A stretch of 17,592 bases of DNA from Muribaculaceae bacterium (GCA_017619255.1 JAFZSS010000238.1:1-17592), one strand, 5' to 3'; counted from the stretch's first letter, positions 1-7,270 are shown. Program-made: numbers and translations. The notes: generated by a model not told the origin, from the letters alone.

Positions 1-22
1 GGCAAAAGATAATCTTCTTCAT
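1..22 (-). CDS. 5' end of a gene running off the left edge (partial)
   Basis: Only seven codons are visible, beginning with an ATG (complement of 20-22) and reading MKKIIFC. Such a lysine-then-hydrophobic start with an early cysteine is typical of Bacteroidales signal peptides or lipoproteins, but this is inference from seven residues. It would be the third gene of the minus-strand series B3/4 protein, YciO-like protein, this gene. The copy A repeat (27-119) ends only a few bases upstream of this ATG, exactly as copy B does before the YciO-like gene, which supports this being a real start. Confidence 0.4.
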
Positions 23-26
23 ATTT

Positions 27-119
27 TCAGTTTGTAGGGCCTCGCCTTGGCGTGGCCGCAGATTGTCAGTTATCAGTTGTCAATTGTTGGTGGATACCAA
101 TTCCTAACTCCTAACTCCT
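27..119 (-). repeat. Hairpin-containing intergenic repeat, copy A
   Basis: This copy shares a perfect 35-bp block (27-61) with copy B at 729-763 and then a diverged tail. The block contains a GC-rich inverted repeat at 38-57 (GGCC-T-CGCC-TT-GGCG-T-GGCC), with CAGTTGTCAG-type direct repeats beside it. The distal part is a tandem heptamer, three units of AATTCCT/AACTCCT at 99-119, and it supplies part of the stop codon of the YciO-like gene. The repeat fills the gap between that gene and the next minus-strand start. No coding potential is seen. Confidence 0.85.
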
Positions 120-720
120 ATACCAGTTTGCCTTTGCCCAGTCGGGTCACCTCCGGTTCATCACCAGTACAGTCTACAATGGTGGAGGGCATGAGCTGGC
201 CTCGGCCCGAGTCGATAACGATGTCCACTCGGGACTCAAAGGCTTCGGCCATCAAGCCGGGTTCGCAACGGTAGTCCTCGTCATCACCGGGCACCGAAGT
301 GGTGAGGATAGGGCCACCCAGTGTGCGCACGATAGCGAGCGCAATTTCATTGTCGGGAATACGGATGCCAACGGCGCGGCGACCTTTGAAGGCCTTAGGC
401 AGTTTAGACAGCGCCGGGAAGATGAAGGTGAACGGGCCAGGCAGGTTGGCCTTCATCATGCGGAACTGCGTGTTGTCAAATTTGGCGAATTCAGCCACTT
501 GCGAGATGTCGTCACAGATGATGGACAGATTAGTCTTGGCCGACTTCATCTCCTTGATTGAGCAGATGCGCTCGATGGCTTGGTTATTGAGCGCATCACA
601 GCCTAGCGCGTACACTGTGTCGGTGGGGTAGATGATGAGTCCTCCGTCCCTAAGCGTCTCTACCACTTGATCGATGTAGCGCTGGTTGATGTTGTTTTCT
701 AATATTTCGAGTATTTCCAT
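118..720 (-). CDS. YciO/YrdC/Sua5-family protein (threonylcarbamoyl-AMP synthase family)
   Basis: This 200-residue protein has the single-domain YrdC/Sua5/YciO fold. Visible family motifs are YPTDTVYALGCDA near residue 31, KEMKSAKTNLS near 56, PGPFTFIF near 94, GRRAVGIRIPD near 113, and PSTIVDCTGD with VTRLGKGKL at the C-terminus. Family members make L-threonylcarbamoyladenylate from threonine, bicarbonate and ATP for the t6A37 modification of tRNA. The sequence reads closer to the YciO branch, whose role is less certain, than to TsaC, so I give no symbol. It starts at ATG 720 just after repeat copy B, and its TAG stop lies in copy A. The upstream gene encodes another tRNA-linked fold. Family confidence is high; exact function is moderate. 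Confidence 0.9.
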   Translation of the reverse strand: MEILEILENNINQRYIDQVVETLRDGGLIIYPTDTVYALGCDALNNQAIERICSIKEMKSAKTNLSIICDDISQVAEFAKFDNTQFRMMKANLPGPFTFIFPALSKLPKAFKGRRAVGIRIPDNEIALAIVRTLGGPILTTSVPGDDEDYRCEPGLMAEAFESRVDIVIDSGRGQLMPSTIVDCTGDEPEVTRLGKGKLV

Positions 721-728
721 TTCAGTTA

Positions 729-820
729 TCAGTTTGTAGGGCCTCGCCTTGGCGTGGCCGCAGGTTGTCAGTGTCAGTTGTTGGCGGATGCCAATTCCTA
801 ATTCCTAATTCCTCACTCCT
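729..820 (-). repeat. Hairpin-containing intergenic repeat, copy B
   Basis: This is the second copy, with a 35-bp block (729-763) identical to 27-61 and the same inverted repeat at 740-759. The CAGTTGTCAG tract is shorter than in copy A by small deletions. Its distal end has four heptamer units (AATTCCT x3, CACTCCT) at 793-820. These encode the last two codons and the stop of the B3/4 gene, while the other end stops within 8 bp of the YciO-like start codon. The repeat therefore occupies the whole spacer between two co-oriented genes. Confidence 0.85.
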
Positions 821-1496
821 TAGTTGCTGTGGGCTGATAGATGCATGTTTCCACATTGGTCGCGTAGGCATATTTCTTGAGCAGTGCGGCCATCCAGTCT
901 ACAGCTTCGTTAAGCGGCATCTCGGGAGCAAAAGCGTTGATATTGATCTGGGCTGTCACCGTCCAGCCAGTGAACTTGGTACGCTCCTCATCACTCGTGG
1001 GAGTGGCGATAGGGCCTGCCGCATCACGATAGACCGGCATGCCCTCGATATTGAGCAGCCCACGCCCGATGCCTTCAAACACATCATCGGCCGTGCCCAC
1101 ACTCATCGTCAAAGTGTCACCCACGATGCGGTCACCGTCAAGGCCGCTGATGGCATACCCGCTCTTGATGGACACCAGATTGACTACATCAATCAGCGTC
1201 GTCAGTCTATAGATGCCCAACCCGCGGATGATGCGTCGGCACAATGCCTCACTCGACACGCGGTAACGGCTCGGGTCTTTGCCTAAAGCCTTGTACAGGT
1301 GACGCGTGCCGGCAATGGCGGGCCGTTGGTTGATTTCCAGCAGCTCGTAGCGTTGCCTGATTTGCTCGGCTGCAGCCTCAATCTCGGTCCACAACTCATC
1401 GCAGGTGGGCTCGTTGACCACCGTCGCACGGATTAGACCAATGCGCGTCTCAGGACATGCCTCAAGGATTCTCCGGTCAATATCGATGTTAATCAT
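813..1496 (-). CDS. B3/4 tRNA-binding-domain protein
   Basis: This 227-residue protein resembles the B3/B4 domain of the phenylalanyl-tRNA synthetase beta chain as found in stand-alone proteins. Recognisable stretches are RHLYKALGKDPSRYRVSSEA, then RIIRGLGIYRLTTLIDVVNL, SIKSGYAISGLDGD, and a late GPIATPTSDEERT segment. In PheT this domain edits mischarged tRNA; stand-alone forms are poorly characterised and editing is only inferred here. I chose the ATG at 1496 (MINIDIDRR) rather than an upstream TTG at 1511, because the ATG is followed directly by conserved-looking sequence. A -7 box lies at 1522-1529. The last codons fall in the heptamer repeat. Confidence 0.85.
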   Translation of the reverse strand: MINIDIDRRILEACPETRIGLIRATVVNEPTCDELWTEIEAAAEQIRQRYELLEINQRPAIAGTRHLYKALGKDPSRYRVSSEALCRRIIRGLGIYRLTTLIDVVNLVSIKSGYAISGLDGDRIVGDTLTMSVGTADDVFEGIGRGLLNIEGMPVYRDAAGPIATPTSDEERTKFTGWTVTAQININAFAPEMPLNEAVDWMAALLKKYAYATNVETCIYQPTATKE

Positions 1497-1521
1497 TGCT
1501 ATCGTTCTCAAAAAATCGCTG

Positions 1522-1529
1522 CAAAGATA
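1522..1529 (-). promoter_or_regulatory. -7 promoter box (TATCTTTG) for the B3/4-YciO genes
   Basis: The minus strand reads TATCTTTG, a perfect match to the Bacteroidetes -7 consensus TAnnTTTG, 25 nt before the ATG at 1496. No convincing -33 TTTG is visible. It points away from the box at 1553-1560. Confidence 0.6.
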
Positions 1530-1552
1530 CTAATTAATCTCCAATTAATGCC

Positions 1553-1560
1553 TATCTTTG
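1553..1560 (+). promoter_or_regulatory. -7 promoter box (TATCTTTG) for the serine hydrolase gene
   Basis: This is a perfect TAnnTTTG match with only four bases (TCGC) between it and the ATG at 1565. Transcription from such a box normally begins a few bases downstream, so the mRNA would start at or next to the start codon. It lies 23 bp from the opposed box at 1522-1529. Confidence 0.65.
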
Positions 1561-1564
1561 TCGC

Positions 1565-2680
1565 ATGATGAAAAAGATTTTGATGATTGCGGCAATGATG
1601 GTATCCTTTGCCGCTGCCAACGGACAGAAGATGAGTAAAGAAGAGATGACACATCACATTGATGAGGTGTTCGATGCGGTATATAGTAATCCTAATGAGC
1701 CTGGGGCCGCCGTCTTGATCATGCAAGGCGGGGACACGATCTATAGCCGCTGTTTTGGCGTTGCCGATATGGTGACCCGGGAGCCGGTGACATTTGCGAC
1801 CAATTTTTGCATTGCTTCAGTATCCAAGCAATTCTCGGCAGTGGCTTTGCTGCAATTGGCTGAGCAAGGCTTGTTATCGCTCGATTATCCGTTGTCGAAG
1901 TTCTTCCCCGAGTTTCAGGCGCCGTTTTTCCGTGACATTACCTTGCGCCACATCATGAGCCATACTTCGGGCATTCCCGATGCACGCTCACGCAGTGACC
2001 GCAACTTTGTGCTCTACAGCACCGATGTAGAGTCGGTGGGATACATGAAGACACTCGACCATTTGAACTTCACTCCAGGGACCCAATATGAGTACATAAA
2101 TCCCACATTCCAGCTCATCTATCAGATTGTGGAGCGTGCCACGGGGATTCCCTTTGAGACCTATATGCATGAGAATGTTTTCGGAAAGGCAGGGATGCAG
2201 AACTGTCGCTATTTTGAACCCGACCGCTTGATTGCCCACCTAGCTCACGGTTACGAACGAGACGATAAAGGCATGTGGCAGGAATACGACTACGGTGAGG
2301 AGAGTTTCTTTGCGACCAAGGCCGATGGCGCCCTGTATTGCTCTATTAACGACTTTGTACGCTGGGAGCGAGCACTGCGTGACAATAAAGTATGGACTGC
2401 CGCCAGCAAGCGAATGGCTTACACCCCCTGGATTCAGATTCCTCAAGATGCCAATTACGGCCACCAACCCTATACAGGTTATGGCTACGGCTTCTTCGTT
2501 CAGGACTGCCCCAATCAACCCACACATGTCTATCACCTGGGCGACAACGGCGGTTTTACAATTTATGCAGGAAAGATACCCGAGCGTGACCTGATATTCC
2601 TCTTTTTCTCGACACGCCCCGACATTGACCGCCTTGGGATGGTCAATCAGGTGTATCGCATTATGGGATTCAATTTCTGA
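1565..2680 (+). CDS. Secreted serine beta-lactamase-like hydrolase (class C / DD-peptidase fold)
   Basis: This 371-residue protein begins with a signal peptide (MKKILMIAAMMVSFAAANG, about residues 2-20). It has the three motifs of the penicillin-binding beta-lactamase-related family: S85-V-S-K88 (SxxK nucleophile and base), Y177-I-N179 (YxN), and H324-L-G326 replacing KTG. The HxG form is common in esterase, carboxypeptidase or peptidase-like members, so true beta-lactamase activity should not be assumed. The likely site of action is the periplasm or cell surface. Two tandem ATGs (1565, 1568) are possible starts; either keeps the signal peptide. Its stop is 7 bp from the stop of the convergent sulfatase gene, and no terminator hairpin is visible between them. 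Confidence 0.9.
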   Translation: MMKKILMIAAMMVSFAAANGQKMSKEEMTHHIDEVFDAVYSNPNEPGAAVLIMQGGDTIYSRCFGVADMVTREPVTFATNFCIASVSKQFSAVALLQLAEQGLLSLDYPLSKFFPEFQAPFFRDITLRHIMSHTSGIPDARSRSDRNFVLYSTDVESVGYMKTLDHLNFTPGTQYEYINPTFQLIYQIVERATGIPFETYMHENVFGKAGMQNCRYFEPDRLIAHLAHGYERDDKGMWQEYDYGEESFFATKADGALYCSINDFVRWERALRDNKVWTAASKRMAYTPWIQIPQDANYGHQPYTGYGYGFFVQDCPNQPTHVYHLGDNGGFTIYAGKIPERDLIFLFFSTRPDIDRLGMVNQVYRIMGFNF

Positions 2681-2687
2681 TTTGTGC

Positions 2688-4703
2688 TCACTTCACTGTG
2701 AGGTCATCAGTGGTCATGCGTTGCATGTACTGCTGGATGATGGATTCCATGTGGCGTTGCATACGCAATAGCGTGTCGTGCGGCATGGTGCCAAGCACAT
2801 TTTGACTAAAAGTTGAGTCGGTGCGGAATTTGTAAGCCGCCGTAACCTCCTTTCCGTCAAACTGAAGGGCATAATCACCCCAAACATATTCGTAACTGCT
2901 GGACTCCGGAAGCCAATGCAGAGCAAAGCCTTCATCATCATTGCCGTTCAGCATATCGAGTCCGAAGGCGATATACGGTCGGTCGTAATGCAGATAAGCC
3001 AGCACAGTGGGCATAATGTCAATCTGCTCGACCACCCGTTGCTCATCATAGCCGTGAAGTGACGGATCGCCAGGGGCATACAGGATGATGGGCACAGCAT
3101 AGTTGCCCAGCGTGGTGCAGTAGAACGGGTCAATCTGCTGGCTGACATGGTCGGCGGTGATGACAAATAAGGTGTTATTGAACCAAGGCTGCTTACTGGC
3201 TTCCTCGAAGAAACGCTTCAAGGCGTAGTCAGTATAAGCAATGCATTGCTGCAAGGGGCGTTCACCTTGCGGAAAGCGACCCTTGTATTTCTCGGGCACA
3301 ACAAACGGGTCGTGGGATGACGCGCTGAACAGCGCTGTCATGAACGGCTCTTGCATCTTGCTCATCTGACGGGCATAAAACTGGAAGAACTCCTCGTCCC
3401 AGATGGCCCAGGTGCCGTCAAAGTCCTCATCGCCGTGGAAGTCGGGATCTGCATTGAACTCGTCACGGCCGTAATAACGCTGGAAGCCCGTGGCGCGGGC
3501 AAAAGCATGGAAACCCATCGAACTGTTTTGCGCACCATGGAAAAAGGCAGTGATGTAACCCTTGTTCTCTCCAAGTTCGCGGGCAAGACCCGACATGGCA
3601 TTCAGCGAGGCCGGAGTCAGGAACAACGGCTCGACAAAATTGGGCAACGATGACAACACCGACGGCATGCCCTCGATGCTCTTGCGACCGTTGGCGTAGG
3701 AATAGCAGTAGGTCATTGCCCTCTGAGTGATGAGAGAATCCAGGAAAGGCGTGAAGCCCTTGTAGGTGCCGTCGCGCAGGGTACGGTTGTAGAAACCGAT
3801 GTGCTGCTTGCTGTAACTCTCGAGAATGATGACAACGACATTGCGCGGTGTGAAGGCCGTGCTGTCGCCAGGCTGGTGGAGTGGGGTATAGAGCGCTAAT
3901 GCCTCCTCGCCACTCATGTAGTCGGGGACGACAAAGGGCGTCTTCTTCATCGTGCGCAGTATGGAGAACGGCGTGTTCAACACAATGCCGGTCTCAGCAG
4001 GGCGGTTCACATACTGGTTGGCATTGCTGATGGTGATGGGGCGCGTCGCCTTGGTGAAGCCGCCACGAATGGCACCAATACACAAGGGCACGGCTAGCAA
4101 CAATGACAGCGCCTGAATGACATAATATCTGACAACTGACGACTGAGAACTGAAAACCGAGACACAAGATTTTGCGTCAACCTTAGGGCGGAACAGTTTC
4201 CAAAACGACCAGGTGACTAATACGGCTAGCAGCACCAGATACCAATGACTCAAGAACTGACCCCCAAAGATTTTCAACATTTCCCCTGTGCCCTCGTTGC
4301 TGAACTCGGCAAAGACAGAGGCTGTAGTGCGCTTGCCCGTGAACGGGAAATAAACGCAGTCCATCAGGTTCATGCACACGGCGATGCTGTTGACAATGGT
4401 GTAGATCCAGCGCGCCACCCGGTAATAGCCAGGACGCTCCTTCCAGTGAAAGGGCAGCAGGAGCATCAGCAGAATAACGGCATTGGTGTATAGTATGGCA
4501 GGCGTGTCGAACAGCAGTCCGGCACCGAACAGTCCCATGCCGTGGCTCCATGTCAGCGTTCCGGCATAAAGCGACCAGTTGAGCATTAAGAAAACGGAAC
4601 GGCACAGGGTGTAGGCAAAATAGACCACGAGCAGATCCCATAAAGCAGCTGCAAGAGGTGTGTTGGATATGCTAAAACGACGATTCATTGTTGTCCATTT
4701 CAT
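2688..4703 (-). CDS. LTA-synthase-like membrane sulfatase / phosphoglycerol transferase family protein
   Basis: This 671-residue protein has about five N-terminal membrane segments (roughly residues 20-40, 55-85, 100-115, 152-170, 197-212) followed by a large extracytoplasmic alkaline-phosphatase/sulfatase domain. Visible metal and active-site candidates are E295 in ILESYS, S342 in NGRKSIEGMPS at the position of the LtaS catalytic threonine, H464 in SSHDPF, and D518-H519 in ITADH. Family members move phosphoglycerol or phosphoethanolamine headgroups onto envelope glycans or lipids; the substrate here is unknown, and classical lipoteichoic acid is not expected in this phylum. Residues about 183-192, in the cytoplasmic-side loop, are encoded by a copy of the dispersed CTGACAACTG repeat. 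Start is ATG 4703, with M6 as an alternative. It is divergent from the metallophosphoesterase gene. Confidence 0.92.
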   Translation of the reverse strand: MKWTTMNRRFSISNTPLAAALWDLLVVYFAYTLCRSVFLMLNWSLYAGTLTWSHGMGLFGAGLLFDTPAILYTNAVILLMLLLPFHWKERPGYYRVARWIYTIVNSIAVCMNLMDCVYFPFTGKRTTASVFAEFSNEGTGEMLKIFGGQFLSHWYLVLLAVLVTWSFWKLFRPKVDAKSCVSVFSSQSSVVRYYVIQALSLLLAVPLCIGAIRGGFTKATRPITISNANQYVNRPAETGIVLNTPFSILRTMKKTPFVVPDYMSGEEALALYTPLHQPGDSTAFTPRNVVVIILESYSKQHIGFYNRTLRDGTYKGFTPFLDSLITQRAMTYCYSYANGRKSIEGMPSVLSSLPNFVEPLFLTPASLNAMSGLARELGENKGYITAFFHGAQNSSMGFHAFARATGFQRYYGRDEFNADPDFHGDEDFDGTWAIWDEEFFQFYARQMSKMQEPFMTALFSASSHDPFVVPEKYKGRFPQGERPLQQCIAYTDYALKRFFEEASKQPWFNNTLFVITADHVSQQIDPFYCTTLGNYAVPIILYAPGDPSLHGYDEQRVVEQIDIMPTVLAYLHYDRPYIAFGLDMLNGNDDEGFALHWLPESSSYEYVWGDYALQFDGKEVTAAYKFRTDSTFSQNVLGTMPHDTLLRMQRHMESIIQQYMQRMTTDDLTVK
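4129..4157 (+). repeat. Dispersed CTGACAACTG repeat inside a coding sequence
   Basis: The plus strand reads CTGACAACTGACGACTGAG followed by AACTGAAAAC. It is nearly the same as the repeat before luxS at 8639-8671 and related to copies A and B. Here it is read antisense, in frame, as residues VFSSQSSVVR of the sulfatase gene. Confidence 0.75.
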
Positions 4704-4713
4704 AAATGTTGCA

Positions 4714-4721
4714 CAAAATTA
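4714..4721 (-). promoter_or_regulatory. -7 promoter box (TAATTTTG) for the sulfatase gene
   Basis: The minus strand reads TAATTTTG, matching TAnnTTTG, 10 nt before the ATG at 4703. It is separated by one base from the opposed box at 4723-4730. No well-spaced -33 element is evident. Confidence 0.5.
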
Positions 4722-4722
4722 C

Positions 4723-4730
4723 TACTTTTG
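4723..4730 (+). promoter_or_regulatory. -7 promoter box (TACTTTTG) for the metallophosphoesterase-prfA genes
   Basis: This is a perfect TAnnTTTG match ending 9 nt before the ATG at 4740, so the untranslated leader would be very short. It abuts the divergent box at 4714-4721. Confidence 0.6.
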
Positions 4731-4739
4731 CACCACAAA

Positions 4740-6101
4740 ATGAAAACAAGGTCTAAAAAACTCAAGCGACTGTTCTTGTTACTGCTCACAATAGCCCTGA
4801 CTGTGTGGATGGCGACAAGGTGGAATGTGTGGTTTGGTAATCCCGAGGAGTTGTCAGTAGAGCCGCTGATGTCACCAAGCCATGTGTTGCTCACCTTTGG
4901 AGATGAGGACGAACTGTCGCGCAATGTGAGTTGGCAGTGCGACACGGTGTTGCATCCCTCACACATAGAGCTTGTTTGCCTTGAAGACCGTGATACAACC
5001 CACATTGAGTCGCAAGGCGAGGTGTTTGAATCCCGCAAAGGAAAAGCTGCCTACTATGTAGCTCGTCTGCGCCAGTTGAAACCCGCCATGCACTATCGTT
5101 ATCGAGCTGTTACTAACGGCAAGGCATCGCCATGGTATGAATTCCAGACCTACGCTCTTCATCGAGACAAATTCTCGTTCCTTTTTGTTGGTGATGTGCA
5201 GGATACTATTGGCGGCATTGAGGGCAGCCTGCTGCGTGAGGCCTGGGCGCATCATCCTGATGTGGAGTTTCTCGTGTGCGGCGGTGACTTGACCGAACGA
5301 CCCACCAATCAGAACTGGGCTGAGACCTTCCGCACACTTGACAGCATCGGGCAATCGATGCCGATTCTCAATGTGACAGGTAACCATGACTATCTTAAGG
5401 GCGTCATCCAGCGGTTGGAACGCCGTTTCCCGCTCGTGTTCTCCTATTTCCTGGATTCCAGGGTAGGGGACAATATGGTTTATACCCTGAAATATGGAGA
5501 TGCTCAGATTTTTGTACTGGACACCAACCGTGAATTTTACTATCTGTGGTCACAGCACAACTGGCTGAAAGAACAACTATCGCAAAGCAAGGCAAAATGG
5601 AAGATTCTCGTGCTCCATCATCCGCTCCATTCCTTGAAAGGCAACGATGCCATTCAACAATGGATGTTTGACGACTTGGTTCGTCAGTACGGTGTGGACC
5701 TTGTCTTACAGGGCCATGAGCATGCCTATGCTCGCATGACATCCCATGACAATGCAGGTGCTGCCGTTCCACCGGTATATCTAGTCAGCCACTGCTCTAC
5801 CAAGAACTATCGCATTAACTTTGACGAGCAGTTCGACAAATTCGGCATTTCCGGCCGCTATTATCATACGGTGGCAGTTAACGGCGATACCTTGACGATG
5901 GCTGCATATGATGCCAACACTCATGCGCTCTATGACTCTTTGTTGATAATCGGCGGCGGGATCCGCCATGTTGTGGATTTGGGCAAGGACATCCCCGAGA
6001 ATCTGGACTTCACTCCCGACCCGTCGAATAAAAAAGACCGCAAGTTTGCCGAACGCATCGAGGAATATAAGAGAACTCATCCCGAAAGACTAAAAAACTA
6101 A
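4740..6101 (+). CDS. Membrane-anchored purple-acid-phosphatase-like metallophosphoesterase
   Basis: This 453-residue protein starts with a basic stretch and one hydrophobic segment (about residues 10-24), a signal anchor or signal peptide. Residues about 45-140 resemble the fibronectin-like N-terminal domain of purple acid phosphatases (VLLTFGDEDELSRNVSWQ). The calcineurin-like domain follows with GDVQD (151-155), GGDL (181-184), GNHD (214-217), HHP (293-295) and GHEH (325-328), the expected two-metal ligand set. A glutamine stands where many relatives have the histidine of DxH. It probably hydrolyses phosphoesters outside the cytoplasm; the substrate is unknown. I chose ATG 4740 over an in-frame TTG at 4728, because the TTG is part of the -7 box. 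prfA follows after 12 bp and is probably co-transcribed. Confidence 0.92.
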   Translation: MKTRSKKLKRLFLLLLTIALTVWMATRWNVWFGNPEELSVEPLMSPSHVLLTFGDEDELSRNVSWQCDTVLHPSHIELVCLEDRDTTHIESQGEVFESRKGKAAYYVARLRQLKPAMHYRYRAVTNGKASPWYEFQTYALHRDKFSFLFVGDVQDTIGGIEGSLLREAWAHHPDVEFLVCGGDLTERPTNQNWAETFRTLDSIGQSMPILNVTGNHDYLKGVIQRLERRFPLVFSYFLDSRVGDNMVYTLKYGDAQIFVLDTNREFYYLWSQHNWLKEQLSQSKAKWKILVLHHPLHSLKGNDAIQQWMFDDLVRQYGVDLVLQGHEHAYARMTSHDNAGAAVPPVYLVSHCSTKNYRINFDEQFDKFGISGRYYHTVAVNGDTLTMAAYDANTHALYDSLLIIGGGIRHVVDLGKDIPENLDFTPDPSNKKDRKFAERIEEYKRTHPERLKN

Positions 6102-6113
6102 AACTAACAGAAT

Positions 6114-7217
6114 ATGAACGCTTTACTGCAACGACTAGAGGGTCTGGATGCTCGATTTGAAGAAATCGGGACACTCATCACTGACCCTAGTGTCATCGCT
6201 GATCAGAAACGGTATGTTAAGCTGACGAAAGAATACAAAAGCCTCGAGACCTTATTGGCCACGACCAACCGCTACCGCAAACTGCTTGAGGACATTGAGC
6301 AGGCCAAGGCAGTGTTGGACACCGAAACCGATGAGGACCTACGCACCATGGCGCGAGAGGAAATCGATGTCAATCAGGCCGAGGTGCCCAAGCTGGAGGA
6401 GGAGATCAAACTCTTGCTCATACCCGAAGATCCCGAAGACAGCAAAAATGTTGTGCTGGAAATCCGCGGCGGAACAGGAGGCGATGAGGCAGCTTTGTTT
6501 GCCGGCGATCTTGCCCGCATGTACACGCGCTACTGCGAGACTAAAGGCTGGACGGTACAGATGTCCAGTTGCAGCGAGGGTGCCGTGGGCGGATTCAAAG
6601 AGGTCGTGTTCAGCATCACGGGCGATAATGTATATGGCACCTTAAAATATGAGTCAGGTGTGCACCGCGTGCAGCGTGTGCCCGTGACCGAGACTCAAGG
6701 CCGTGTGCACACCAGTGCAGCTAGTGTGGCAGTGCTGCCCGAGGCCGAGCCGTTTGATGTTCACATCAACGAAGGTGAGATTAAGTGGGATACCTTCCGC
6801 AGCGGCGGCGCCGGCGGCCAGAATGTTAACAAGGTGAACAGCGGTGTGCGCCTGCGATACATGTGGACTAATCCCAACACAGGCGAGCAGCAGGAAATCC
6901 TCATTGAGTGTACCGAGACGCGTGACCAGCCCAAGAACAAAGAAAGGGCGTTAGCACGCCTGCGCACCTTCATCTACGACCACGAGCACCAGAAGTATGT
7001 AGATGACATCGCCTCAAGGCGTAAGACGCTTGTTTCGACTGGTGACCGTTCTGCTAAGATCCGCACCTATAACTATCCGCAGGGCCGCATCACCGACCAC
7101 CGCATCGGCTACACCATCTACAACCTTCCGGCCTTTATGGACGGAGACATCCAAGATTGTATTGACCACCTCATCGTAGCCGAGAACGCTGAGAAACTCA
7201 AGGAAGCAGAGCTTTAA
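6114..7217 (+). CDS. prfA: Peptide chain release factor 1
   Basis: This 367-residue protein is a full-length class I release factor that ends translation at UAA and UAG. The stop-codon recognition tripeptide P190-V-T192 (in HRVQRVPVTETQGRVHTSA) is the PxT form of RF1, not the SPF of RF2. The catalytic GGQ is at 234-236 within RSGGAGGQNVNKV, followed by RDQPKNKERAL and the C-terminal TYNYPQGRITDHRI segment. The N-terminal coiled helices cover about residues 1-105. It lies 12 bp after the phosphoesterase gene without its own visible promoter. A 12-bp hairpin follows at 7241-7270. PxT with PVT rather than PAT is a common variant. Confidence 0.98.
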   Translation: MNALLQRLEGLDARFEEIGTLITDPSVIADQKRYVKLTKEYKSLETLLATTNRYRKLLEDIEQAKAVLDTETDEDLRTMAREEIDVNQAEVPKLEEEIKLLLIPEDPEDSKNVVLEIRGGTGGDEAALFAGDLARMYTRYCETKGWTVQMSSCSEGAVGGFKEVVFSITGDNVYGTLKYESGVHRVQRVPVTETQGRVHTSAASVAVLPEAEPFDVHINEGEIKWDTFRSGGAGGQNVNKVNSGVRLRYMWTNPNTGEQQEILIECTETRDQPKNKERALARLRTFIYDHEHQKYVDDIASRRKTLVSTGDRSAKIRTYNYPQGRITDHRIGYTIYNLPAFMDGDIQDCIDHLIVAENAEKLKEAEL

Positions 7218-7240
7218 TCAGACTTTAGACCATAGCGAGC

Positions 7241-7270
7241 ATCCGCATCCCTTTCAATAGGGATGCGGAT
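7241..7270 (+). terminator. Hairpin downstream of prfA
   Basis: A perfect 12-bp inverted repeat (ATCCGCATCCCT / AGGGATGCGGAT) encloses a 6-base loop, 23 bp after the prfA stop. The following sequence has only scattered T residues, so intrinsic termination is plausible but not strong. Confidence 0.6.

Noticed and set aside
47..274. Plus-strand frame of 75 codons across repeat copy A and the end of the YciO-like gene
   Set aside because: It is made of repeat sequence and antisense of a well-supported gene, with no protein-like motifs.
793..820. CRISPR-like short repeats
   Set aside because: The 7-bp units are directly tandem without spacers; this is a microsatellite-like tract, not an array.
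4728..4739. TTG start for the metallophosphoesterase
   Set aside because: The TTG is the end of the TACTTTTG box, so it is unlikely to be in the mRNA; ATG 4740 fits better.
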